61,346 nucleotides of DNA from Candidatus Gastranaerophilales bacterium. GTDB lineage: Bacteria > Cyanobacteriota > Vampirovibrionia > Gastranaerophilales > Gastranaerophilaceae. This document shows, piece by piece, positions 34,724-43,752 of the stretch; position 1 is the stretch's first letter, and each line of letters starts with the position of its first letter. The stretch lies in NCBI GenBank assembly GCA_944325875.1, contig CALVBU010000014.1, forward strand, positions 1-61,346, read 5' to 3'. The notes beneath the pieces were generated by a model. That model was not told where the DNA came from. It searched no databases and saw only the letters and a program-made list of their open reading frames with translations. The position numbers and the translations under genes were made by a program.

Positions 34724-35461
34724 ATGAAACGAGGATTTACTTTAGCAGAAGTCCTAATAACACTAGGAGTTATTGGAATAGTAGCAGCAATGACTATACC
34801 CAATATGATTGCAAAACACAGATTAAAAGTTTTACATACTCAATTTTTAAAAACATATAGCGACCTAAACAACGCAGCAAAAAGGTTTGAGCAAGAAAAC
34901 GGTATAACAGCCTATGAACACAGTCTAAATGGTAATAGTCCTACTGATACATTAAAACTTTTTATGTCTAGCTTTATAGGTTCAAAATATGGTAAACGCA
35001 TTACAAGTGATCCAGATCAAGAAACGGAAGGGAATTTATCATTTGAAAATGCAATTGGATTTACACCGAAAAACCTTGCGGGAAAAGAGCAAAAATCACA
35101 ACCTTGCGATCAATCAATCATAACAGAAGAAGTTGGCGGGAGATTCTACTCTATAGACGATTCTATAAGTGTTTATAAAAATCAACCCGAATATGGACCT
35201 AAAATTTGCATAGACATTAATGGAAGAAAAGGTCCAAATACATACGGATATGACTGGTTTGTCTTTGTGTTTACTAAAGAAGGTGGAGTAAAGCCCTATA
35301 TTGGAGGAGATTTTTTAAATGTAAGCGAAGAAATGAAAACCCCTGAAACTGCTTGCAATTATAAATACAATAAAGTAACTTATACCTGTGCATACTTTGC
35401 ACTAACAGATACCAGCCCAGAAGATTCAAAACAAAAATATTGGACAGATTTTCTTAAATAA
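34724..35461 (+). CDS. Type IV prepilin-like protein paired with XRE regulator
   Basis: The 245-residue protein starts MKRG|FTLAEVLITLGVIG with Gly at -1. The family block is IDINGRKGPNTYGYDWFVF near residue 165. It has paired cysteines and an unusual tail TDTSPEDSKQKYWTDFLK. No poly-G leader; the upstream region holds a standard promoter and XRE operator candidates. Confidence 0.86.
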   Translation: MKRGFTLAEVLITLGVIGIVAAMTIPNMIAKHRLKVLHTQFLKTYSDLNNAAKRFEQENGITAYEHSLNGNSPTDTLKLFMSSFIGSKYGKRITSDPDQETEGNLSFENAIGFTPKNLAGKEQKSQPCDQSIITEEVGGRFYSIDDSISVYKNQPEYGPKICIDINGRKGPNTYGYDWFVFVFTKEGGVKPYIGGDFLNVSEEMKTPETACNYKYNKVTYTCAYFALTDTSPEDSKQKYWTDFLK

Positions 35462-35512
35462 AACAAATTAAAATTCAAAATTTATCAGAACTTAAAATCA
35501 ATCTAAACAAAA

Positions 35513-38500
35513 CTAATCAACAGAGAAAATTTCTTTGATATCATCCATTGTAAGAGATTTTACAATATTTCTGTCAACAGAAATTACGCTATCAACAAGG
35601 TTTCTTTTAACAGTTTTAAGTTTTTGAATTTTTTCTTCAACCGTATTTTTAGTAATAAGTCTATATACAAATACTTTTTTAGTTTGTCCAATACGATAAG
35701 CACGGTCAGTTGCCTGATCTTCAACGGCAGGGTTCCACCAAGGATCGTAATGGATTACATAATCAGCACCGGTCAAGTTCAAACCTGTACCACCAGCTTT
35801 TAAACTTATCAAGAAAATTGGTATCTTACTATTATTGAAGTGTTCAACAGCAGCCTGACGATCTTTTGTCTTACCTGTCAAGTATTCATACTCAATACCT
35901 TCACGTTCCAACCAGCCTTTTACAATGTCCAACATATTAACAAACTGGCTGAATAGAAGTACTCTGTGACCTTCTGAAATAATTTCTTCAAGCATAACTT
36001 TAAGTTTTTCGAACTTACCTGAAGACATAATATGTTTAACATTTTCCTTGTCATAAAGTCTTGGGTGACAACAAATTTGACGTAATCTAAGCAATGCTGA
36101 GAATATTGATAATCGGCTCTTTTCAAGTCCGTTTTGTTCGATACTCTTAAACAATTCTTCTTTTGTACTATCAAGAACTTGTAAGTAGAAGTCTTTTTGC
36201 TCATCAGTCAATTCACAATAAGCGATGTTTTCAACTTTATCCGGCAAGTCTTTTGCAACATCACGTTTCATACGACGTAGAATAAACGGATAAATTTGAA
36301 GTTTCAAACGTTTTTCAACAATCTTATCGCCACGTTCCATAATCGGATTTACATAACGAGCATTAAATTCTGCAGCACTCAACAAGAATCCAGGCATTAG
36401 AAAATCAAATACTGACCATAATTCTTCCAATTTATTCTCAATCGGAGTACCTGAAAGAGCAAGTTTATGAGTAGCTTGCAATTGTTTTACAGCCTGAGCA
36501 GTCTGAGACATAGCATTTTTAATATTTTGAGATTCATCAAGAATCACATATCTGAAATTAATATCTTTAAAATGTTTGATATCACGTCTTATCAAAGCAT
36601 AGCTTGTGATTACAACATCATAATTAGGAATTTCTTTAAATAACGCTTTTCTTTCCACCCCAGAAAGTTTTAGACAAGAAAGTTCCGGAGCAAATTTCTG
36701 AATTTCAGATTCCCAGTTAAACACAACCGTTGTAGGACAAATTACAAGAGTAGGAGCCGGACCATCCTGTTCTTTAGCTTTTTGTAAAACAGTTAAAGCC
36801 TGCAAGGTTTTACCAAGCCCCATATCATCCGCAAGTATTCCGTTTAAGCCATATTTATACATAAACCACAACCAGCCATAACCTTTTAACTGGTATTCAC
36901 GGAATTCTGCAGTAGCATTTTCTGGTAATTCCAAACCATCATGAGTTGAGAATGTAGACATTTGTTCCCAGAATTTTTCAAATCTTTCACTTAATACAAG
37001 TTCTACATCCAAATTCTTTAACTCATTAATTAAACCTGCACGGTATGTTTTTACGGTAAATTTATTTTCGTCATTTCTATACACATCAAATGAGTTGAAA
37101 GCTCGCATCATAGCGTATATATTCTGTGCAGGGAATTCAACAAATCCTAAACTTCTAATTCTACTATATTTTTCACCACTTTGAATAGTATCATACACAT
37201 CATCAAAGTTTATAATTTCTTCTCCCACTCTACCGTAAAGCTGAATTTCAAAACTATCTTGAGATTCTTCGGAAAAGTCGATTTTAGCACACATTCTAAA
37301 AGGTTCATCCATTAGCTTGAAGAAATTCATATCATCTTTTTCTACAAACTTCCAACCTTCTCCAGCTTGTTTTATATAGTAGTTATAAAAATCAATAGCA
37401 TTTTCTTTCTCTAATGCCAAATTATTAGTCTGCATCGGAACAAATCTACATGCCAAAAGCATATTATATGAATCTTGTTCGTGCTTAAAGTTTCGTTTTA
37501 CCCAATAGATAAAATCTTCTCCAGGCTTTTTAACAGTAATATACGGAGATTTTTCACTGGTCTTCGAATATGGAACAACAACACCGTCATATTCAAATTC
37601 TAATTCAGCTTTCAATGACTGATCATAATCAATACCCATTGTGACAATATTCAATGGTGGGCGTTCTTCCAACATTAATTTTGAAATATTTTCATCAATA
37701 TTTACTTCCATTATTTCACGAAGTTTTGGTAATTCTTCGTAAATAAACTTTCCGCCATCAGAATCTTTCAAATCTGTAAATGAAGATTTCAAAATAGATT
37801 GAGGTACAGATTGCATTGCAATATTTGTAGGGAAAATTATATTTTTATATCTGCCCCATTTTAAATGTCTTGAAAAATATCTAACCTCTTCTAATGGATA
37901 CACATCATCTTTATCCGGACGTTTCCACTCCAAAGATAATAATATGGTTCCAGCCTGTGAAAGATTTACATTAAGAACTAATTTCCACTCTTCATCTGTA
38001 AACTTCAATCTCTGTTTTGTTTTTTCATCCAAAACTTCATCAGCGTGCGCCAACAAAGTAAACATTGGTCCGAATTTTGTAATTGGAATATCATACCATC
38101 CGGCTTTTTTGTCCTGTCGTGAGATCGTTAAAAGTTGTTGAAATATTGCAACTTCAACTTTTTGAGAATTATTAAGTTCAAAATTAGGATCTTGCTTTTG
38201 AGCTTCAATTAACGCTCTCAAAATATTTTCAATTTGTCTAACGACTTTGCCTGTCTCTCTGGACATAACAAGAATTGAAAAGAAATTAGCTTTTCGTTTT
38301 GGGTTAAAATGGAAAATATAATTACCGGTTGGTTCCTCTGTCAAATCGGTATTTTCGTCAGGGAAATCAAATTCCATACCGAATTTTGTTTCTAACCAAT
38401 CTTCATAAGCGTGCTCATCAATTGCTTTTAGAGCAACTGCAACAGCGTGTTTACACCATTCTTCTTTCAAAGGGCAATTACAACGAGCTTCAACCTTATT

Positions 38501-38686
38501 CTTTTTAAAGATCAAATCGGTATTATAGTGATCCTGAAAATTTCCTTTTACTTTACCCATATAGAAATTCTTTTCAGGATAAGTATCGAACACCATATCT
38601 TTAAGATGGTATTCATAACCTCTACGCCAGCTACCGGCACTTGCCTTTTCTTTTATATATTTGTAATTAAATTCCTCAACACCCAT
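35513..38686 (-). CDS. SNF2-family helicase with SWIM zinc finger
   Basis: The 1057-residue protein has an N-terminal SWIM motif (CNCPLKEEWCKH near residue 90), a long DUF-type middle region, and a C-terminal SNF2 ATPase: ILADDMGLGKTLQAL (I), VITSYALIRRDI, VILDESQNIKN (II, DESQ), LALSGTPIENKLEELW (III), LISLKAGGTGLNLT (V) and DRAYRIGQ (VI). These translocases remodel protein-DNA complexes, often in RNA-polymerase recycling or repair. The exact role is unknown. Confidence 0.92.
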   Translation of the reverse strand: MGVEEFNYKYIKEKASAGSWRRGYEYHLKDMVFDTYPEKNFYMGKVKGNFQDHYNTDLIFKKNKVEARCNCPLKEEWCKHAVAVALKAIDEHAYEDWLETKFGMEFDFPDENTDLTEEPTGNYIFHFNPKRKANFFSILVMSRETGKVVRQIENILRALIEAQKQDPNFELNNSQKVEVAIFQQLLTISRQDKKAGWYDIPITKFGPMFTLLAHADEVLDEKTKQRLKFTDEEWKLVLNVNLSQAGTILLSLEWKRPDKDDVYPLEEVRYFSRHLKWGRYKNIIFPTNIAMQSVPQSILKSSFTDLKDSDGGKFIYEELPKLREIMEVNIDENISKLMLEERPPLNIVTMGIDYDQSLKAELEFEYDGVVVPYSKTSEKSPYITVKKPGEDFIYWVKRNFKHEQDSYNMLLACRFVPMQTNNLALEKENAIDFYNYYIKQAGEGWKFVEKDDMNFFKLMDEPFRMCAKIDFSEESQDSFEIQLYGRVGEEIINFDDVYDTIQSGEKYSRIRSLGFVEFPAQNIYAMMRAFNSFDVYRNDENKFTVKTYRAGLINELKNLDVELVLSERFEKFWEQMSTFSTHDGLELPENATAEFREYQLKGYGWLWFMYKYGLNGILADDMGLGKTLQALTVLQKAKEQDGPAPTLVICPTTVVFNWESEIQKFAPELSCLKLSGVERKALFKEIPNYDVVITSYALIRRDIKHFKDINFRYVILDESQNIKNAMSQTAQAVKQLQATHKLALSGTPIENKLEELWSVFDFLMPGFLLSAAEFNARYVNPIMERGDKIVEKRLKLQIYPFILRRMKRDVAKDLPDKVENIAYCELTDEQKDFYLQVLDSTKEELFKSIEQNGLEKSRLSIFSALLRLRQICCHPRLYDKENVKHIMSSGKFEKLKVMLEEIISEGHRVLLFSQFVNMLDIVKGWLEREGIEYEYLTGKTKDRQAAVEHFNNSKIPIFLISLKAGGTGLNLTGADYVIHYDPWWNPAVEDQATDRAYRIGQTKKVFVYRLITKNTVEEKIQKLKTVKRNLVDSVISVDRNIVKSLTMDDIKEIFSVD

Positions 38687-38801
38687 TTATTGGAGTATCA
38701 CTTTCTTTCCACAAAGGTTCAACTAACTGATATAGAATTACTCTATAAACCCTTCGTAGCTACATTATTACATGAATAATATAAAAACGCAAGCCCCTTT
38801 A

Positions 38802-39263
38802 TTAACCTACTAAGAGTTTATGGAAACAAATAGTGAAAGCTACACCATAAATTGCACCCATAATAACTTCAAAAGGTGTATGGCCAAGCAATTCTTTTAA
38901 CTTGCCGCCAATAGCTTGAACATCGTGTTTATAGAAATCATCCATCATCTTATTAAGACAAGCAGCAGTCTTACCGGCAGCACGTCTTACTCCAGCAGCA
39001 TCATACATTGTAACCAAAGCATACCCTAATGCAATCGCAAAAGATATTGAATCAAATCCTGCTATTATACCGACAGAAGTTGACAAACCCATAACACCAG
39101 CAGAGTGAGAACTAGGCATTCCACCTGTAGTTGTAAAGATCTTGAAATTAATTTTACGTGATCTTATTGTAAAAATTATAAACTTTATTACCTGTGCAGT
39201 AAAAGCCGATAACAAACCTGTTGCTAAAACTTCATATCCAGTATTAACTATTTTTTCAATCAT
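38802..39263 (-). CDS. Divergent PAP2-family membrane protein (DUF212)
   Basis: The 153-residue membrane protein has TTGGMPSSHSAGVMGLST, the PAP2-like PSSH motif, then MYDAAGVRRAAGKTA and LKELLGHTPFEVIMG, the ordered blocks of the DUF212/YuiD family. It is likely a lipid phosphatase-related protein, possibly acting on prenyl phosphates, which fits the prenyl synthase gene just upstream on the same strand. Confidence 0.88.
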   Translation of the reverse strand: MIEKIVNTGYEVLATGLLSAFTAQVIKFIIFTIRSRKINFKIFTTTGGMPSSHSAGVMGLSTSVGIIAGFDSISFAIALGYALVTMYDAAGVRRAAGKTAACLNKMMDDFYKHDVQAIGGKLKELLGHTPFEVIMGAIYGVAFTICFHKLLVG

Positions 39264-39433
39264 TTCTTACTCTCATAAAACTTACTACAACGAAAATCTT
39301 TCGACATATAAAGAAGTCCTATTCTATTCTACCATAAGCAAAATTTACCGCAAATGATATTACAAAAAGTAAAGTTTTTATATGAGAATCCAGTTTTAAT
39401 ATAAAATTCAGGATAGAAAAAATAAATAAAAAA

Positions 39434-40309
39434 TTATCCTGCTTTTCTAATTTTATTTAAAATTTGCTCAAATATTTCTGATTTAAGATTATTTTGTTTT
39501 AACAACTCTAAACAATCATCGATTAAATCATTTAAATCTTGTTTAGCCTTTTCTAAACCATACAAGCTTGTATAAGTTAATTTACCTGCAGCTTTATCTT
39601 TACCAAGAGTTTTTCCCATCTCTTCAAAAGTAGAAGTTTCATCCAAAATATCATCAGCAATTTGAAACGCAAAGCCTAGCTTACGTCCAAAATCAGAAAT
39701 CATTACCAATTGATTCTCAGAAGCCCCTGCAATAATCGCACCTGAACGAAGAGCCAAATTAAACAAATCTGCCGTTTTATGAATATGAATATATTCAAGA
39801 GTCTTTGCTTTATCACCTTGAACATTACCTTTTTCAGATTCAATATCAACAACCTGACCTGCAATTACGCCATAAGCACCTGCAGCTTGAAAATATTCAT
39901 TTAAAACTTTAAGAATTTTTTCAGCACCTAATGAGCTAGAATGTTTAAAAATAATTTGCGGAGCAAAACTCAACAATGCATCACCCGCCAAAACAGCATT
40001 AGCTTCTCCAAAAACCTTATGATTGGTAGGCTGACCTCTTCTAAAATCATCATTATCCATACAAGGCAAATCATCATGAATAAGAGTTTGAGAATGCAAC
40101 ATTTCTATAGCACAAGCCGTAGGTATAGCATCCGAAATACTTCCACCAAAAATTCGACAACTTTCCATACACATAACCGGTCTTAATCTTTTACCCGGAA
40201 GCATAACCGTATAACGCATAGCTTTGAATATATCTTCAGGATAATTAATCTCCATATATTCATCTAATTTTTTATTAACCGTTTCTATGTACTCATTCAT
40301 TGTCTTCAT
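39434..40309 (-). CDS. Polyprenyl (geranylgeranyl/farnesyl) diphosphate synthase
   Basis: The trans-prenyltransferase has both Asp-rich motifs, DDLPCMDNDD and DDILDETSTFEEMGK (second variant), and GKRLRPVMC. It condenses IPP onto allylic diphosphates for quinones and undecaprenyl phosphate. The FARM region (MLHSQTLIHDDLPCMDN) fits a short-chain FPP/GGPP synthase (IspA/CrtE class). I start at ATG 40309 (SD AAGGAA), overlapping rsgA by 17 bases; ATG 40300 is also possible. Confidence 0.88.
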   Translation of the reverse strand: MKTMNEYIETVNKKLDEYMEINYPEDIFKAMRYTVMLPGKRLRPVMCMESCRIFGGSISDAIPTACAIEMLHSQTLIHDDLPCMDNDDFRRGQPTNHKVFGEANAVLAGDALLSFAPQIIFKHSSSLGAEKILKVLNEYFQAAGAYGVIAGQVVDIESEKGNVQGDKAKTLEYIHIHKTADLFNLALRSGAIIAGASENQLVMISDFGRKLGFAFQIADDILDETSTFEEMGKTLGKDKAAGKLTYTSLYGLEKAKQDLNDLIDDCLELLKQNNLKSEIFEQILNKIRKAG

Positions 40310-41294
40310 TTTCAATTTCCTTATATATATTTTGTTTAATTGTATTTCTGGAACTCTGCCTTTTCCTATCACTAATTTTAGCAATAGTTTTATTGTTTAT
40401 TACTTTTTTAGAATGTTCTTGTTTTCTGCCTTCATACTTAATTTTTTCTTTGTATTCTTTTGCTTCATCAATAAAAGCTAAGTAGCTTTCATACCTGGAC
40501 ACATCAATCTTATCGATATGTTCAAGAACACTACAACCGTCTTCATTTATATGTAAACAATCGGAATATTTACAATCATCACGATAGCAAGCTATATCAC
40601 CAAACAGCAAATCTACATCCGCCGGCAATATAAAATCAAATCTTACATTACTAAACCCTGGAGTATCCACAATCCTTGAATTTTCATTAATCGGAATAAT
40701 CTCAGAATGTCTTGTAGTATGTGTACCACGCTGAGTCTTTTCACTTATCTTTTTAGTTTTAAGATTTAACTTAGGATTAACAGCATTCACTAAACTGGAT
40801 TTGCCGACACCAGAATTTCCGCAAAGTACACTTGTTTTTCCTTCAAGAATTTTCTCAAAAGCCTTTATACCCTTATGCTCGGTAGCTGAAGTATAAGAAA
40901 TTTTATATCCTAAAGGCTCATAAATTTTCTTTATTTTATCTTTTAAATGCCTATCCCATTTCAAATCTTCTTTGTTAAAGCACAAAATTGCAGGGATATT
41001 AAAATACTTTGCCAAAGCTATGTAACGATTAAGCTGATGCAAGTCCAAATCAGGCTCTTTAAGAGCTGATACAATAATAATTTGATCTATATTCGCAACA
41101 CTTGGACGTTTAATAAAATTCTTTCGAGGAAGAATTTTAACGATATGACCTTTATCAAACTCCACAAAATCCCCGACCAAAATCTTTTCTTTTTGTTTTT
41201 TTAAGACTTCTCTAATTTTGCACTCAAAAGTTTCGCCATTAGATACGACGTAATAAAAATCTGAATGAATTTTATAAATTTGCCCTTGTGTCAT
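40293..41294 (-). CDS. rsgA: Ribosome-dependent GTPase A
   Basis: The 333-residue circularly permuted GTPase assists 30S maturation. It has an OB-fold N-terminus, then G4-type FNKEDL, G1 GNSGVGKSSLVNAV, RGTHTTRH (switch) and G3 DTPGFSN, and a C-terminal zinc knuckle CYRDDCKYSDCLH...C. The C-terminus has an extra basic tail. It overlaps the prenyl synthase gene. Confidence 0.94.
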   Translation of the reverse strand: MTQGQIYKIHSDFYYVVSNGETFECKIREVLKKQKEKILVGDFVEFDKGHIVKILPRKNFIKRPSVANIDQIIIVSALKEPDLDLHQLNRYIALAKYFNIPAILCFNKEDLKWDRHLKDKIKKIYEPLGYKISYTSATEHKGIKAFEKILEGKTSVLCGNSGVGKSSLVNAVNPKLNLKTKKISEKTQRGTHTTRHSEIIPINENSRIVDTPGFSNVRFDFILPADVDLLFGDIACYRDDCKYSDCLHINEDGCSVLEHIDKIDVSRYESYLAFIDEAKEYKEKIKYEGRKQEHSKKVINNKTIAKISDRKRQSSRNTIKQNIYKEIENEDNE

Positions 41295-41426
41295 TACAGA
41301 AGTATTTTAACATAAAATAAATTTTATACTAAATTGCTATATTACGAGATACAAAACAACAATAAATAATCTTATAAGTTTAAACAAACATATAAGATTA
41401 CTCAAACATAATAAATAAACGAACTA

Positions 41427-42005
41427 TCATTGAGGCAATTTAAGCTTTTTGTCATTTTTAATGAAGTCTGGCAACTGATTTTTAGCCATCTGCATTTTCA
41501 TATATTGCTCTTTTAGCTTTTGCTTTTCTTCTTCGCTTGCCGATTCAGCCTTCTCATTCATTTGTGTAAGAATTTCTTTTTCAACTTTATTACCCTTTAT
41601 ATAGACATCCATATCCTTGCCTTTTTTAAAGGCATTTATATTTCCTTCGTAATTTATTTTAGGAGCTTTATATAAAGTATAAAGAAGAGCAATACCACCA
41701 ATTGCCGCACCAATAAAACTCAACGTAGTTCCTATAATAAACCATTCTTTCTTCGCACCCTTTAGACCTTTATGATTTTTATTCACATAAGTCTCTGCAG
41801 CTTTACCTAAATCTTCAAATACAAACCCCTCATCAAAGAGTTCACATAAAAGTCTTGCACCAAGACCTAAACCACCCACAAAAGTAGCAACTGCAAGATT
41901 AGTTTTTTCTCCAGTTTTTGAAATAGGGTTTTTATCTGAGTTTTTATTTCTATGATTGCGTGAAGACGTAAATGAGTAATTGCTATTTAGCGCAGAAATT
42001 CGCAT
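41427..42005 (-). CDS. Hypothetical membrane protein, paralogue of next gene
   Basis: The 192-residue product starts MRISALNSNYSFTSSRN and has two membrane-like segments (TNLAVATFVGGLGLG, TLSFIGAAIGGIALLYTLY). A C-terminal domain follows with INAFKKGKDMDVYIKGNKVEKEIL, then KMQMAKNQLP. The same AF-(5)-MDV-x-IL-QMA pattern occurs in the 42012 protein. They are 6 bases apart, so a tandem duplication. Function unknown. Confidence 0.65.
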   Translation of the reverse strand: MRISALNSNYSFTSSRNHRNKNSDKNPISKTGEKTNLAVATFVGGLGLGARLLCELFDEGFVFEDLGKAAETYVNKNHKGLKGAKKEWFIIGTTLSFIGAAIGGIALLYTLYKAPKINYEGNINAFKKGKDMDVYIKGNKVEKEILTQMNEKAESASEEEKQKLKEQYMKMQMAKNQLPDFIKNDKKLKLPQ

Positions 42006-42011
42006 TTGCCA

Positions 42012-42488
42012 TTATGCCCCTTTAATCATCAAACCATTTCCATTATTTGCCATTTGGACAGAAGTATAATGGTCAATTTTTTTATCAAGAGAAACATCTT
42101 CATCTTTAACTTCTTTATCAACTTCAGAAAGAATATTTGCCTTTAACTCTCTATCTCTACTAAAGACATCCATTTCTTTTTCTCTAGTGAAAGCTCTAAC
42201 CTTTGTGTTATATAAATTTGCAGGCAAAGTTAATAGCAAACTAACCGCACCTAGAACACCTCCAATAATACCAGCTTTTCCCATTCTCATTTTTGATGTC
42301 TTAGGAATTAAAAACGATGCAATACCAAACGCGGTACCACCAATCAAAACACTTGTACCTACTGATTGCAAAACTGTAAGACCTTTTTCAGTTTTACGAT
42401 TGATAGGATTTTCATAATCTTTTTGACCATTTCCAGCAAAATTAAGACAAGGTCTAGGACAACGATTAGAAACCGGCGAAATCTTCAT
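42012..42488 (-). CDS. Hypothetical membrane protein, paralogue of 41427 gene
   Basis: The 158-residue product (from ATG 42488, SD AAGGAG) starts MKISPVSNRCPRPCLNFAG. It has TVLQSVGTSVLIGGTAFGIASFL and AGIIGGVLGAVSLLLTLPANLYN as membrane segments, then VRAFTREKEMDVFSRDRELKANIL and SVQMANNG. It is homologous in layout to the downstream gene. No known family. Confidence 0.68.
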   Translation of the reverse strand: MKISPVSNRCPRPCLNFAGNGQKDYENPINRKTEKGLTVLQSVGTSVLIGGTAFGIASFLIPKTSKMRMGKAGIIGGVLGAVSLLLTLPANLYNTKVRAFTREKEMDVFSRDRELKANILSEVDKEVKDEDVSLDKKIDHYTSVQMANNGNGLMIKGA

Positions 42489-42656
42489 TATACACACTCC
42501 TTATTATCTCACATTTATATGATAACTCTTAAATATATTTTTTGCTACTTTGTTAATAATAATAAGCTAAATTGTAACAAATATTTGAAGTTTTAATTGT
42601 TTATGGTAATATCGACTTACAGAAGTTATAATTATGATTTTAATAAGGGGAAAAAT

Positions 42657-43214
42657 ATGATTTCAGTAAACGATTTAAAAACAGGCTTAACTCTTCAATT
42701 AGACAATGGTTTGTGGTCAGTTGTTGAGTTCTTACACGTTAAACCTGGTAAAGGTGCAGCATTCGTAAGATCTAAACTTAAAAACGTAGAAACAGGACAA
42801 GTTGTTGAAAAAACATTCCGTGCTGGTGAAAAAGTTGCAAAAGCAATGCTTGACAGACGTGAAATGCAATACCTTTACAAAGAAGGCAGCGAATATGTAA
42901 TGATGGATAACGAAACTTATGAACAATTACAAATTCCTGAAGATCACATTGGCGACGGAATCAAATACTTGAAAGAAAATATGGTAGTTCAAGTACTTAT
43001 GCACGATAGCAGAATTATCGGTATCGATATTCCAGCTCACGTTGAACTTGAAGTTGTAGACACACCTCCAGCTGAAAAAGGAAATACTGCTCAAGGTGGT
43101 ACAAAACCTGCAAAATTAGAAACAGGTGCAGTTGTAAACGTACCATTCTTTGTACAAAACGGAGATATAATCAGAGTCGATACAAGATCTAACGAATACT
43201 TAGATCGTTGCTAA
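42657..43214 (+). CDS. efp: Elongation factor P
   Basis: The 185-residue three-domain tRNA mimic relieves stalling at polyproline. [20 protein letters not shown] opens the KOW-like domain. The loop [17 protein letters not shown] carries the conserved Lys (PGKG) and no EpmA-type context is needed here. The C-terminal signature [17 protein letters not shown] is clear. ATG 42657 (SD AAGGGG) fits the family; upstream in-frame codons are leader. Confidence 0.96.
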   Translation: MISVNDLKTGLTLQLDNGLWSVVEFLHVKPGKGAAFVRSKLKNVETGQVVEKTFRAGEKVAKAMLDRREMQYLYKEGSEYVMMDNETYEQLQIPEDHIGDGIKYLKENMVVQVLMHDSRIIGIDIPAHVELEVVDTPPAEKGNTAQGGTKPAKLETGAVVNVPFFVQNGDIIRVDTRSNEYLDRC

Positions 43215-43250
43215 TAAACATTAGGTACAAGACCATAAGAAAGGCAAAAT

Positions 43251-43697
43251 ATGAAATTTGATGTTGAATATATTGAAAAATTAGCTAAAGTTATAGCAGA
43301 AAACTCATTAACAGAAATTTCACTTGAAGATGGAGAACAAGCTATTACTTTAAGAAAAGAAGTAGTTGTTGCACCAGCAGCAGTTGCTCCAGTAGCAGCG
43401 CCAGTTGCACAACCAGCACCAGCTCAAGCGACAGCAGCACCAGCTACAGAACCAGCTAAAAAAGGTAAACCATTGACTTCTCCAATGGTAGGTACTTTCT
43501 ACAGTGCTCCATCTCCAGAAGCTAAACCTTTTGTTGAAGTTGGTCAAACAATTTCTCAAGGTGATGTTGTATGTATAGTTGAAGCTATGAAATTAATGAA
43601 CGAAATCGAATCTGAATTTTCAGGCAAAATTGTTGAAATTTGCGTAAAAGATGGTCAGCCTGTAGAATTCGGACAAGTTTTAATGTATATAGAATAG
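43251..43697 (+). CDS. accB: Biotin carboxyl carrier protein of acetyl-CoA carboxylase
   Basis: The 148-residue protein has an N-terminal domain, an Ala/Pro-rich linker (residues 43-75) and a C-terminal biotinyl domain with EAMKLMNEIES, where the Lys is biotinylated. It carries CO2 between AccC and the carboxyltransferase in fatty-acid synthesis. It follows efp by 36 bases, a common order. Confidence 0.96.
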   Translation: MKFDVEYIEKLAKVIAENSLTEISLEDGEQAITLRKEVVVAPAAVAPVAAPVAQPAPAQATAAPATEPAKKGKPLTSPMVGTFYSAPSPEAKPFVEVGQTISQGDVVCIVEAMKLMNEIESEFSGKIVEICVKDGQPVEFGQVLMYIE

Positions 43698-43708
43698 TTT
43701 AAAATCAG

Positions 43709-43740
43709 ATAAGGGTGTTTTTTAACACCCTTATTATTTT
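43709..43740 (+). terminator. Terminator-like hairpin between accB and accC
   Basis: ATAAGGGTGTT / AACACCCTTAT, an 11-bp stem with TTTT loop, is followed by TATTTT. It lies inside the 55-bp gap of an expected operon, so it may lower accC relative to accB. Confidence 0.65.
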
Positions 43741-43752
43741 AGGGAAAAGGAT

